This document shows, piece by piece, positions 48,230 through 56,451 of a stretch of 64,000 nucleotides of DNA (position 1 is its first letter; every line of letters starts with the position of its first letter). Source of the DNA: CAZYFH01 sp964646815 (GTDB lineage: Bacteria; Acidobacteriota; Vicinamibacteria; Vicinamibacterales; UBA8438). The stretch spans positions 90,556 to 154,555 of the forward strand of contig CAZYFH010000006.1 in assembly GCA_964646815.1 (NCBI GenBank), in the 5' to 3' direction. The translations under genes and the position numbers were made by a program. A model generated the notes under the pieces. That model was not told the DNA's origin and ran no database searches. It saw nothing but the letters and a program-made list of their open reading frames with translations.

Positions 48230-49873
48230 ATGCGCGCTGATGTGACGACGTTGGTTGCCGCCGGGCTCACCCTCACACTGTCCGCCTGTGGACCAGTGGC
48301 CGACACCGCGACGATCGCGGCCGACGGTGGCCTCGGCCCGGTCATTCAGACCAGTCTCGGGTCGCTCGAAGGCAAATACGTCGATGATGGGCGTGAGATT
48401 CTGGCGTTTCACGGGGTGCCATACGCCGCACCGCCGATCGGCGACGGTCGCTGGCGTCCGCCGGCGCCGGCGTCGACGTGGGACGGCGCCCGATCGGCCA
48501 CCGAATTCGGTCCCGCCTGCTGGCAGCAGCGGACAGAACCCTCGTCTATTTATCACCGAGGCGACCTCGACCGCAGCGAGGACTGCCTCTCGCTCAATCT
48601 CTGGACGGGCGCGAGTCGCCCGGATGCCGAACTACCGGTCATGGTCTGGTTTCACGGCGGTGGTCACACCGGCGGCGTGGGCAGCGCGAAGATCTTCGAC
48701 GGAACCAATCTGGCCGCGGACGGGGTCGTCCTCGTCACGATCAACTATCGGCTTGGTGCGTTCGGCTTTCTGGCCCACCCGGCATTAACCGCCGAATCGC
48801 CGAATGCCTCGTCCGGCAACTACGGACTCCTCGACAAGATCGCCGCGCTCGAATGGGTGCGCGACAACATCAGGGCGTTCGGCGGCGACCCGAACAACGT
48901 AACGATCTTCGGCCAGTCGGCCGGCTCGTGGAGCGTCTGCTACCTGATGGCCTCACCGCTCGCGCGCGGGTTGTTCCACAAGGCAATCGGGCATTCCGGC
49001 GGCTGCTTCCGGGGCGGCAGACCGTCGCTGACGGAGGGCGTCGGCAGTGGCCGATCGGGACACGCGCTCGGTCTCGCCGCGGCGGACCAGTTGGGGGTCG
49101 AGGGTGAAGGCCCGGACGCAGCCCACGCGTTGCGCGCCCTGGCTGCCGAGGAGGTGCTAACGACCGGCACGCCGGGCGTGGTCGTCGACGGGTGGGTGAT
49201 CCCGAGGCCGGCACGGCAGATCTTCGAGGCGGGCGAGCACAACAAGGTCCCGGTCATCGTCGGCTCACTGGCGAACGAAGGCACGACCCTGTACGCCGGA
49301 ATGGAAGCGCTGCCCCGAACGGAGCTGACCTCGGTGCTCAGGGACGAGTACGGCGCGGAGGCCGATGCAGTGCTCGCCGCGTACGCGGCGGACATCGACA
49401 CGTCGACGAAGACCGCCCGCCAGGCGATCGCCGCTGATCGGACCTTTGTTTGGGAAATGCGCGCCTGGGCTCGGGCCGTGGAGGCTGCCGGCAACACTGC
49501 GTATCTCTACTTCTTCAGCCAGGCGCCTCCCGTGTTCCATCTCTATACCCCGGAGGACCCGGTCGTCGAGATGCCGGATGGCCCACATGGGTATGGCGCC
49601 TATCACTCCGGTGACCTCGCCTACGCGTTTGGCAACACCCGGCTCGTCGGCATCAACTGGACCGACTGGGACCACGAGCTGTCGGACGCCATCACGCGGT
49701 ACTGGGTCACCTTCGCGACGACCGGGAATCCGAACGTCGCAGATTTGCCGGCGTGGCCACGCTACCAATCGCTGACCGACGTGGCGCTCGAGTTCGGGCC
49801 GGCGATAGGCACGGCGGTGGGCGTTCGGAAGGACAAGCTCGACGTGTTCGAGCCGGTCACGGCGGCGAACTAG
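48230..49873 (+). CDS. Type B carboxylesterase/lipase, lipoprotein
   Basis: 547 residues from ATG 48230 with AAGGAG upstream. A lipobox ends at C20 (LTLTLSAC). Type B esterase motifs: the EDCLSLNLW block at ~118-125, the oxyanion loop WFHGGGHTGG at ~140, the nucleophile S230 in FGQSAGSW, a candidate acid in SLANEGT and the His in GAYHSGDLAYAFG. It hydrolyses carboxylic esters at the cell envelope. The gene is monocistronic: the next plus-strand element is the structured region at 49972 and the next gene is convergent. Confidence 0.95.
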   Translation: MRADVTTLVAAGLTLTLSACGPVADTATIAADGGLGPVIQTSLGSLEGKYVDDGREILAFHGVPYAAPPIGDGRWRPPAPASTWDGARSATEFGPACWQQRTEPSSIYHRGDLDRSEDCLSLNLWTGASRPDAELPVMVWFHGGGHTGGVGSAKIFDGTNLAADGVVLVTINYRLGAFGFLAHPALTAESPNASSGNYGLLDKIAALEWVRDNIRAFGGDPNNVTIFGQSAGSWSVCYLMASPLARGLFHKAIGHSGGCFRGGRPSLTEGVGSGRSGHALGLAAADQLGVEGEGPDAAHALRALAAEEVLTTGTPGVVVDGWVIPRPARQIFEAGEHNKVPVIVGSLANEGTTLYAGMEALPRTELTSVLRDEYGAEADAVLAAYAADIDTSTKTARQAIAADRTFVWEMRAWARAVEAAGNTAYLYFFSQAPPVFHLYTPEDPVVEMPDGPHGYGAYHSGDLAYAFGNTRLVGINWTDWDHELSDAITRYWVTFATTGNPNVADLPAWPRYQSLTDVALEFGPAIGTAVGVRKDKLDVFEPVTAAN

Positions 49874-50021
49874 TGGCCGTTTGACAGCCGGCACACCATG
49901 ACCCACGATTGGGAGGTGACGTTCCGCGCATGGCGCGGCGGCCCCGGCGGGCTCGGGCGGCCCCTGGGTCGGGCGGGTTGGGACCCGCCGCTCCTCATAC
50001 GCCCGGGAAGGAGGTGATTCT

Positions 50022-50066
50022 GTGGACGAACACAGTACAGGTCTTGCGGAGGTGGCGTCCTCGTAG
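50022..50066 (+). CDS. Possible 14-residue peptide within the structured region
   Basis: GTG 50022 opens a frame encoding MDEHSTGLAEVASS and stopping at TAG. It sits 7 nt after AAGGAGGTGAT, which is complementary to the 3' end of 16S rRNA over its whole length. The ORF spans the CTGTG hairpin and the 5' side of the closing helix, so its translation would affect folding. No gene follows on this strand before the terminator, so a classical attenuator is unlikely. Confidence 0.25.
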   Translation: MDEHSTGLAEVASS

Positions 50067-50140
50067 GGGCCTCCAGCGCTTTGTGGTGGCGCAGGGGGAC
50101 CCCGTAGCGGGGTAACCCAACGCCGCCGACGCAGACCACT

Positions 50141-50177
50141 AAGGCCCTCGTTCCCGACAGGGGACGGGGGCCTTTTT
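50141..50177 (+). terminator. Rho-independent terminator
   Basis: A 15-bp stem (50141-50155 with 50160-50174) with two T-G wobbles, loop GACA and a T run at 50173-50177. It has no T run in the opposite direction, so it acts on the plus strand: on the candidate RNA and on readthrough from the carboxylesterase. Confidence 0.9.
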
Positions 50178-50189
50178 CATGTACGGGGC

Positions 50190-50459
50190 TCAGCCGTCCT
50201 CGTCGATCACACCGCGCCCTAACCCCGAGGCGGACAACACCTCCCGGCAACGGGCGGCCTGGGCGGACCCGACGTAGAAGACGGCGCCGTGACGCGGCCG
50301 CGTCAGGAGGCCGGCGCGAAAAAGCTCGACGCTCACCGCATAGTCGACGTCGCCCTCGGTAAGCACGACCTCCGCCCGCTTCGCCTCCGACAGCGCGGCC
50401 GCGATGAAGATGCGCGACACTTCTTGGTCGGCGAAGTCGTCGACGTCGACTCTGGCCAT
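50190..50459 (-). CDS. Small DUF2007-like protein, hypothetical
   Basis: 89 residues with a folded-protein composition. The segment AEVVLTEGDVDYAVSVELFR, then HGAVFYVGSAQAARCREVLS, matches the beta-alpha-beta pattern of DUF2007-type 'putative signal transducing' small proteins, in which a residue-pair exchange of side chains and a GxxFYVxxxQA element recur. No signal peptide, so cytoplasmic. It has no operon partner: the alpha/beta hydrolase upstream on the same strand ends 82 bp before... its own start region at 50459-50541. Assignment to a named family is tentative, but the gene looks real. Confidence 0.7.
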   Translation of the reverse strand: MARVDVDDFADQEVSRIFIAAALSEAKRAEVVLTEGDVDYAVSVELFRAGLLTRPRHGAVFYVGSAQAARCREVLSASGLGRGVIDEDG

Positions 50460-50540
50460 CGGTCCCGAATGATGCTCGCGGCTTCGTAACGGTCGTGCGC
50501 GGCACGTGTGGCGCCGTGCGCGCGTGTCGGCCGAGACCGA

Positions 50541-51602
50541 TTAACCCATACCCTCTAGAAAGCTCAGCAGCGCGCTGTTCACCGCATCCGGCGCTTCCTG
50601 CTGAATCCAATGGCCCTCGCCCTCGATGAGCGTGGTACCCCGGAAGTCCGTACAGGCGGCGTCGGGAACCGCATAGAGATCCACGCCGGGGACGAAGGTT
50701 CGCACCGGGTCGAGCGATCCGGCGATGAAACAGCTCGGCTGATGGACCTGAAGCTGGGACAGCTGTGGGAGCTGTTCCCAGTCTCTACGCTGGGCACGGT
50801 AGCGGTTGAGCGGACCGCGAAAACCACCCTTCTCGAACGCCGCGGTGTAGTAGTCGAGATCCGCCTCGGTCATCCATGACGGAAAGGGGTCCGGATCCAC
50901 CATCGTTCCCAGCATGTCCGCGACGGGCTCCGGTGCCGACAGACTGTGCAGGGGCGCGTGCTCCCCGTCGCCCGAGATCGTGTAGTAGATCTTTCGAAGC
51001 GCGGTTCGGACGTCGGCTTCGAACGCGACCTCCGCGACGCCTTCGTCTTGGAAGTAGAGCTGATAGAAGAACCCCTCGCCGTAGAGGGCGGTCCATTGCT
51101 CGGTGCTGGCCACGTCACCTCTCTGAAAGAACGGCACGCTCAACCCGGCAACCGCGGCGACCCGGTCGGGGTGCAGCGCCGCCGTGTTCCAGCAGATCGG
51201 CGCGCCCCAATCGTGACCTACCAGGATGGCCTGGTCTTCGCCGAGGGCATCGATCAGCCCGACGACGTCGTTCGTCAACGCGACCATGTCGTACGCCTCG
51301 ATGGATCGGGGTTTGTCGCTTTCCCCATAGCCACGCACGTCGGGCGCCACGACTCTGAACCCCGCGTCGGCGATGGGCTGGATCTGGTGCCGCCAGGAGT
51401 ACCAGAGCTCGGGAAACCCGTGAACCATGATGACGAGCGGCCCCGAGCCTTCGACGGCCGCTCGAACCGAGATGCCGTTCGTCTCGAATCGCTGGAACGG
51501 AAACGGGGCGCGTCGATTCCCTTGCCCCCTGGTGACGGCTGCAGCCATCGCCGCCATCGAGGCGGTGACCAGAAACTCCCGGCGTGTACTCGCTTCAGAC
51601 AT
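50541..51602 (-). CDS. Exported alpha/beta hydrolase, soluble epoxide hydrolase-like
   Basis: 353 residues from ATG 51602 with AAGGAGG 5 bp upstream. The leader STRREFLVTASMAAMAAAV has a Tat-like RR. HGFPELWYSWRHQ (oxyanion region at residue 61), the nucleophile D131 in VGHDWGAP and the C-terminal EGEGHWIQQE His form an Asp-nucleophile triad, as in epoxide hydrolases and haloalkane dehalogenases; the DVRGYGESDKP loop is typical of the former. The cap has candidate tyrosines (FYQLYFQDEG). It is probably a second exported epoxide-opening enzyme, of a different subfamily from the gene at 42111. Confidence 0.92.
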   Translation of the reverse strand: MSEASTRREFLVTASMAAMAAAVTRGQGNRRAPFPFQRFETNGISVRAAVEGSGPLVIMVHGFPELWYSWRHQIQPIADAGFRVVAPDVRGYGESDKPRSIEAYDMVALTNDVVGLIDALGEDQAILVGHDWGAPICWNTAALHPDRVAAVAGLSVPFFQRGDVASTEQWTALYGEGFFYQLYFQDEGVAEVAFEADVRTALRKIYYTISGDGEHAPLHSLSAPEPVADMLGTMVDPDPFPSWMTEADLDYYTAAFEKGGFRGPLNRYRAQRRDWEQLPQLSQLQVHQPSCFIAGSLDPVRTFVPGVDLYAVPDAACTDFRGTTLIEGEGHWIQQEAPDAVNSALLSFLEGMG

Positions 51603-51642
51603 CGCGGCCTCCTTGGTCACGAACGCATCCGACCCGGGTGGT

Positions 51643-54600
51643 TCAGAACCGGAACAATCGGTTGACCTTTATGACCAGCGCCCGGTTCTGCAGCTCGGGC
51701 GAACGCTGTGGCACCAGCGACTCCCGCTGCTCGTTGTAAACCACGAACAACTCGCTGCCGGGCGAATATTCCCAGCGGAGTCGGAGGTTGGTGCTGACGG
51801 CGTCGGTGCTCGCGTCGTATTGCACGAGCGCGCTCACGAACATCAGCGGCGTCAGCGAGTAGATGACCCGTGTGCTCGCGAGCTCGGCCGTGAATCGACC
51901 CTGCGGCAACGTGATCCGATTGAGCGAGATGCTCGGCTCCAGTGCCAGCTGGGGCGTCAGCTCGATGCGGGTCCCGCTGTAGAAGCCCCCGCCGAACCCG
52001 AAGTTCACCGTGGTCTTCTCGCCGCCGTAGAAGTCGCCGTGCTGCACCGCCACCCGGCCCGAGATGCGCCGCTGCCGGCCGAATGTGTAGGCGGCCTCGA
52101 CGTCGGCGAAGTCGTAACCACCGACCGGGATGGTAACGTCGGGGGCGATCGGAAACGGCCGTTTGAGTAACTCGTAGTTGCGTGTGTACGTGAGCTGGAA
52201 CCCGTCGCTGTTCTCGAGCTCGATGTTGAACCGCCCCTGTGCCTGACGCGTTTCGAGCACGCCATCCCGATCCGTGATGTAGTCGAACTGGCCCTCCCAA
52301 GTGAGCTTCCGGATGGCGGCGATCGACGCCGGACGGGGACTGAACCGGACCGACCCAAAGCTGCGCGCGAAGTCGTCTCGCCGCAAGAACCCGACCTCAG
52401 GATTGAAGTCGTCGCCGACAATCAGTCGCTCCAGCTGCAGCCCGTAGCGGTCACCCCGATAGTCGAGGTTCGCGCTGTAACTGACGTCGTCGTTCCCCAG
52501 ATGCTCGGTGCGCGTTTTCGCCCAATAGGTGCTGATGTTCAGGTTCTCGTGGAATGCGAACAGACCGTCGACGCCATAGGCCTCGTTGGACCCGATCCCC
52601 GTTTGCGAAACCGAGCGGCCGGTGAAGAGCGCCCCGATGCTGCTCCGCCGGAGCAGGTCACGCCGGAGGCTCAGCACTGTGAAGTTGGTCGCCGCGGCGT
52701 TGGCAACCGGCGCATCCGCGGTCCGGATATTCAAGGCCCCGACGCTGAACTTGCCGAGCCGGCCGGTCAGCCGGCCACCGGCGTCGATCGGCACCTCGCG
52801 GCCCTGGTTGAGCCCGATCTGGCGGCTGTAGAAGAGGATCGGCGTGCGGCTAGCGCCGGCGAAAAGCCCGCCACTCGCTTCGCCGCCAAACGCGAACTGT
52901 CCCTGGTTCTCCAGAAAGAACTCACGTTTCTCAGGAAAGAACAGACTGAAGCGCGTCAGGTTGACCTGCTGCTCGTCAGCCTCGACCTGTGCGAAGTCGG
53001 TGTTGACGGTGAAATCCACCACGAGGTTCTCGGTGACACCGTACTTGACATCGAGTCCGATGTCCCCGGTCGCGTTGGTGGACAGCCCGCGCGCGCTGGT
53101 CCGCGCACCACCTACGTCGCCGATGGCGTACGGCTTGACTTCGAGGTTGAGGCCGGCGTCCGGCACCTCCAAATCAACGAGCGTGGCCGCCTGTGACATC
53201 AGCATGGCGGCGCCCATCCCCCTCGACGCGGGGACCTGGGTAAGAGTCGAGTACTCGTTCTTCCAGGCGACGAGGCGCTCGAGCTGGATGCCCCACGTCT
53301 GCGTTGGGCCGGGGCGGTAGCGCAGCGACTTGAACGGGATAGCCATCTCGAACGTCCACCCGCCGTCGAAGCGCCCCGCGCGTACGTCCCAGACGGGGTT
53401 CCAGTCTCCGTTCCAGGCGCGCTCGTTGGTGATCTGGCCGTCCATCCGGCCTCCGAGCGGGTTGACAATGAACGCGACCGCATTGCGGCGATCGTAGAAG
53501 GTGTCAAGATACACGCCGAAAAACTCGCCCAGTCCCATGCCGTCGCGGCGCATCTCGTTCGCCACCCACTCCGATTCCGGCGCCGAATCGAAGCAACGGC
53601 CGGAAAGGTAGACGTTGTCGCGATCGAACAGGATCCAGATCTCCGTCTGCTCCGTGGCGAGCGCGCCCTCGACCGGTTCGACCTGGATGAACGCAGACGC
53701 CGGCGGCACGTCCTGGTACGCCCGCTCATCGAGCACGCCGTCGATGCGGACCGGTTCGGTGACGCGGACCGCACGCAACGTCGCGCGACCAGCCGTGTCG
53801 CGCGCGACGGTGGCGGGGGGCACGGGCGGAGGTGGGCCGTCGATGATCGGCGTCGGCGCTGCGGCGAGGCCAGCGGGCGGGCGCCGCGGGACCGCCACCG
53901 TGGTAGCACTCGCGGCGTCGTCTACAGACGGTGCGCGCTCCGAAGACGGGGCCGGCGCAACATCGGAGTATCGCGGGTTGACGTGGGTAGTCCCAGCGAG
54001 GGCTCGCGATCGTCGTGCCGAACCGACGGTCCGGAGCTCAGCACCCAGTACGTCGACCACACGATCCTGCAGGTCAAAGAGATCAGCAACCACGCCGTCG
54101 ACCCGACCCGTGTAGGCAACCGTACTTGTGGCGACGTCGACGAGTCGAGCGGTGATCCGAATCCGGTCGCCGACGCGCTGATATCCACCGGCGACGAGCC
54201 AGGTCGCACCCAGCTCGGTCGCAACCCGCAGCGCCGTCCTTTCGTCCATGAGCCTCTCGGGCTCACTCGTCGGCTCGACGTCGGCCCCACCGCGACGCAG
54301 TATGCCGAGTCCCGCGACGCGCGGTAGCTCGGCGGTCAGCGTCTCGACCAGCCCGGCACCGATCCACCGATCCCCCTCGCCACCGCTGATGTTGGCGAAT
54401 GGCCCGACCCACACCGTTCCGTTCGAGCCCTGTGGTGCAGTAGTCGTCGGTTGACCCGCTCGCACCGTGGTCGTCATGCACGCCGCCACGACCAACGCGC
54501 TACACAGGTTGACGGCGAAGCGTCGTGCCGGCGTCCGAACCAGTCGCCACCGCGCGCAACCGCTAGACTTCTGGGGGATTTCGATCACGTCGCGGGAGTA

Positions 54601-54654
54601 TACAGGGCGCCATTCGACGGCAGCCGCGGGGGTTTGGAGCGGAACGACGAGCAC
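51643..54654 (-). CDS. TolB-like N-terminal domain fused to CBM9-like/DUF5916 outer-membrane protein
   Basis: 1003 residues from a GTG at 54654; the true start may lie further in, because the signal-peptide-like RRFAVNLCSALVVAACMTTT begins only at about residue 45. Residues ~75-215 match the TolB-like domain of signalling proteins (VGPFANISGGEGDRWIGAGL, then ATELGATWLVAGGYQ and RLVDVATSTVAYTGRVDG). Residues ~285-460 are a CBM9/DOMON-like sandwich (VRIDGVLDERAYQDVPPASA). From ~480 the DUF5916 barrel begins (LNLEVKPYAIGDVGGART, later FFPEKREFFLENQGQFAFGG) and ends in Phe (KVNRLFRF), as outer-membrane barrels do. Probably an outer-membrane sensor or porin-like protein; ligand unknown. Confidence 0.9.
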   Translation of the reverse strand: MLVVPLQTPAAAVEWRPVYSRDVIEIPQKSSGCARWRLVRTPARRFAVNLCSALVVAACMTTTVRAGQPTTTAPQGSNGTVWVGPFANISGGEGDRWIGAGLVETLTAELPRVAGLGILRRGGADVEPTSEPERLMDERTALRVATELGATWLVAGGYQRVGDRIRITARLVDVATSTVAYTGRVDGVVADLFDLQDRVVDVLGAELRTVGSARRSRALAGTTHVNPRYSDVAPAPSSERAPSVDDAASATTVAVPRRPPAGLAAAPTPIIDGPPPPVPPATVARDTAGRATLRAVRVTEPVRIDGVLDERAYQDVPPASAFIQVEPVEGALATEQTEIWILFDRDNVYLSGRCFDSAPESEWVANEMRRDGMGLGEFFGVYLDTFYDRRNAVAFIVNPLGGRMDGQITNERAWNGDWNPVWDVRAGRFDGGWTFEMAIPFKSLRYRPGPTQTWGIQLERLVAWKNEYSTLTQVPASRGMGAAMLMSQAATLVDLEVPDAGLNLEVKPYAIGDVGGARTSARGLSTNATGDIGLDVKYGVTENLVVDFTVNTDFAQVEADEQQVNLTRFSLFFPEKREFFLENQGQFAFGGEASGGLFAGASRTPILFYSRQIGLNQGREVPIDAGGRLTGRLGKFSVGALNIRTADAPVANAAATNFTVLSLRRDLLRRSSIGALFTGRSVSQTGIGSNEAYGVDGLFAFHENLNISTYWAKTRTEHLGNDDVSYSANLDYRGDRYGLQLERLIVGDDFNPEVGFLRRDDFARSFGSVRFSPRPASIAAIRKLTWEGQFDYITDRDGVLETRQAQGRFNIELENSDGFQLTYTRNYELLKRPFPIAPDVTIPVGGYDFADVEAAYTFGRQRRISGRVAVQHGDFYGGEKTTVNFGFGGGFYSGTRIELTPQLALEPSISLNRITLPQGRFTAELASTRVIYSLTPLMFVSALVQYDASTDAVSTNLRLRWEYSPGSELFVVYNEQRESLVPQRSPELQNRALVIKVNRLFRF

Positions 54655-54775
54655 CGGATCCGAGAGGGATCCGCGGGACCCGGCTCGATTGGTGAAGCGG
54701 GGATACTCGCGCCCGCTGTTGCGATAATGCGACCGACGCTGCGGCAGGTGAGCGGTGCCGTCCTTCTGCCGCGTC

Positions 54776-55921
54776 TCAGCCCGTCGTGGGGACGAACGCG
54801 AGAAACCGCAGAGGGTTCTCGACGGTCAGCGTATAGAGGGTCTCATCGTCGACGCCAGCCTCACGCAGCATCGGGACGAACTGGGTGATGGTCTTGGCGT
54901 AGCCTGGCCCACCGTTGGCCTGAATGTCACCTGCCGAGGCGAAATCGGAAGCCAGGAGCACACGGTCGGCGTGCCCGGCATCGAGCATCGCCATGACCAT
55001 CGGCACCTTCTGTCCGTCCGCCTCGGGACCACCACCCAATCGGTCGAAGCCGACGTAGGCGCCGCGCGATGCGATCGTCTTGTGAACCGCGGCCTCCGGG
55101 TCGATGAGGCCGCCCATATGCCCGATCACCACGCGGTCGGGGCTGACGCCGAGCGATTCGAAGATATCGAGCTGCGCGATCGCCTCCGCCCCAACGGCCG
55201 TGTGGGTGAAGACCGGCAGGTTCGTCGCCAGGTGGGCCTTGCCGACGGCGCGGAACACCTTGCGCTCGACCTCGGTGATCTCCTCGGAGCTCCCGATCTC
55301 GCCGAACGCCCCCCACCCTTCGGCCACTGCCGAGGCGGAAAGCGCCGCCCCGATCTCGTCGTCCGTCTGACTCTCGAGCTCGGGCGGATAGAACGGACCG
55401 GTGTAGTACCCACCGCTCGCGACGATCGCCATCCCCGACTGCTCAGAGACGGTGCGCAGAAACGCCAGGTCGCGACCCATGTCTGCGTGACCGCCGTCGA
55501 CGAGCAGCGCGACGCCATCGTCGACTGCCGCCCGAAGCTCGGCGATCATCACCTCGGCGTCCTGCATGAAATAGGGCTCGTCTGGCGAACCGAGAAACGT
55601 CTCCCGCGGCAAGTTCGGGATCCCCTCGAGGAGTTGGTCCCAGTAGGGGATGCTCAGCGACATGTGCTCGTGAAACAAGGTCGCCCCACCGGTTAAGGCG
55701 TCGGGCGCTACGTCGCCCAAAATGGTTCGCACGACAGCACCATCCGGGAACATCGACGTGGGCCCATCAGCCACCACGGCCGGCTCGACTGGAGCCTCCG
55801 TTGAGTCAGGCTCACTCGCGCCGCCGCATCCGGCAGCCAGGCCGATCCCCGCGAGCCCCAGGCGCCGCATCGCTTCCCGGCGGGTCATCCGTAACCAACG
55901 ATCGTGCGTGGGAACCATCAT
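54776..55921 (-). CDS. Phosphotriesterase-family lipoprotein
   Basis: 381 residues; GGAGG precedes an ATGATG start. A leader with TRREAMRRLGLAGIGLAAGC gives both an RR and a lipobox Cys (~residue 32). Metal-site motifs of the phosphotriesterase family appear in order: LFHEHMS (HxH), GEIGSSEE (bridging position as Glu rather than carboxylated Lys), VFTHTAVG, VIGHMGG and LASDFASAG (Asp ligand). Members include phosphotriesterases, lactonases and homologues of unknown substrate; the Glu bridge favours the PHP-like branch. It is downstream of the DUF5916 gene, not overlapping. Confidence 0.92.
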   Translation of the reverse strand: MMVPTHDRWLRMTRREAMRRLGLAGIGLAAGCGGASEPDSTEAPVEPAVVADGPTSMFPDGAVVRTILGDVAPDALTGGATLFHEHMSLSIPYWDQLLEGIPNLPRETFLGSPDEPYFMQDAEVMIAELRAAVDDGVALLVDGGHADMGRDLAFLRTVSEQSGMAIVASGGYYTGPFYPPELESQTDDEIGAALSASAVAEGWGAFGEIGSSEEITEVERKVFRAVGKAHLATNLPVFTHTAVGAEAIAQLDIFESLGVSPDRVVIGHMGGLIDPEAAVHKTIASRGAYVGFDRLGGGPEADGQKVPMVMAMLDAGHADRVLLASDFASAGDIQANGGPGYAKTITQFVPMLREAGVDDETLYTLTVENPLRFLAFVPTTG

Positions 55922-56019
55922 TTGTCCTCCGTTGTTTGCCCGGACGGTATGGTCGGCGCCGGGTGCCTGTCAACCGACCGTTCATTGAGATGACGTGGCA
56001 ACCCCGCGTCGGCGGTCAT

Positions 56020-56316
56020 CGCTCCAAGTGCGGTCCTGCATGCGGCAAGAAGCCGGTAGGTGCCGTCGACATCGACCTACTTCGTCCTACGGAACGGGCT
56101 GGAGGCGCAATGGGCGACGCAGGCGATGCCGTCCAGAGCCGCAGAGAGGCCGTCGCCCGTTTCTAGACTCGCCTGCGCCCACTCTGTGCTCGTGGCACCG
56201 GCCACCGGAGCAGCGTGGCGGCTCACGATCAGAACGGCATGGCCGGCGGTGACCAGACGGTCGGGGAGGGCGCCGCCGAGGTCACCTGTGCCGCCGGCGG
56301 TGAGGACCGCGACCAT
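56020..56316 (-). pseudogene. NmrA/atypical SDR relic with nonsense codon
   Basis: From the ATG at 56316 the frame reads MVAVLTAGGTGDLGGALPDR, LVTAGHAVLIVSRH and ALDGIACVAHCASSP up to FRRTK, a TAG at 56077-56079, then VDVDGTYRLLAACRTA in the same frame. This is the Rossmann N-terminus of atypical SDRs (GxTGxxG) with the usual VDVDGTRxLLxAAR after the break. About 100 of the ~290 normal residues remain. The only visible early lesion is the stop. Confidence 0.7.
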
Positions 56317-56451
56317 CCACCGATCATACCGTTCGGTGTTTTCAACGGCCCTTCAAAGTACGAGCGCCCCTTCACGTGAGCGTGCAGCAAGGATACGATG
56401 GCGCCAGTAGACGGCAGCGTGACTCCCTCGATCCTCAAGCAGGAGACTTCC

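Larger units (their letters stand above)
49972..50177 (+). ncRNA. Candidate structured RNA with intrinsic terminator
   Basis: Helices seen directly: GGCGGGT/ACCCGCC (49972-78 with 49983-89); CTGTG/CACAG (50020-24 with 50031-35); a closing helix GGTCTTGCG/CGCAGACC with one bulged T (50040-48 with 50130-37); inside it GGAGG/CCTCC (50048-52 with 50070-74), GGTGGCG/CGCCGCC with one wobble (50085-91 with 50121-27) and, nested in that, ACCCCG/CGGGGT with a TAG loop (50099-104 with 50108-113); then the terminator at 50141. Helices nested this way plus a terminator suggest a discrete RNA. An extended Shine-Dalgarno (AAGGAGGTGAT) lies at 50008-50018, so a peptide-encoding leader is the alternative. 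No RNA class is recognised. Confidence 0.5.
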
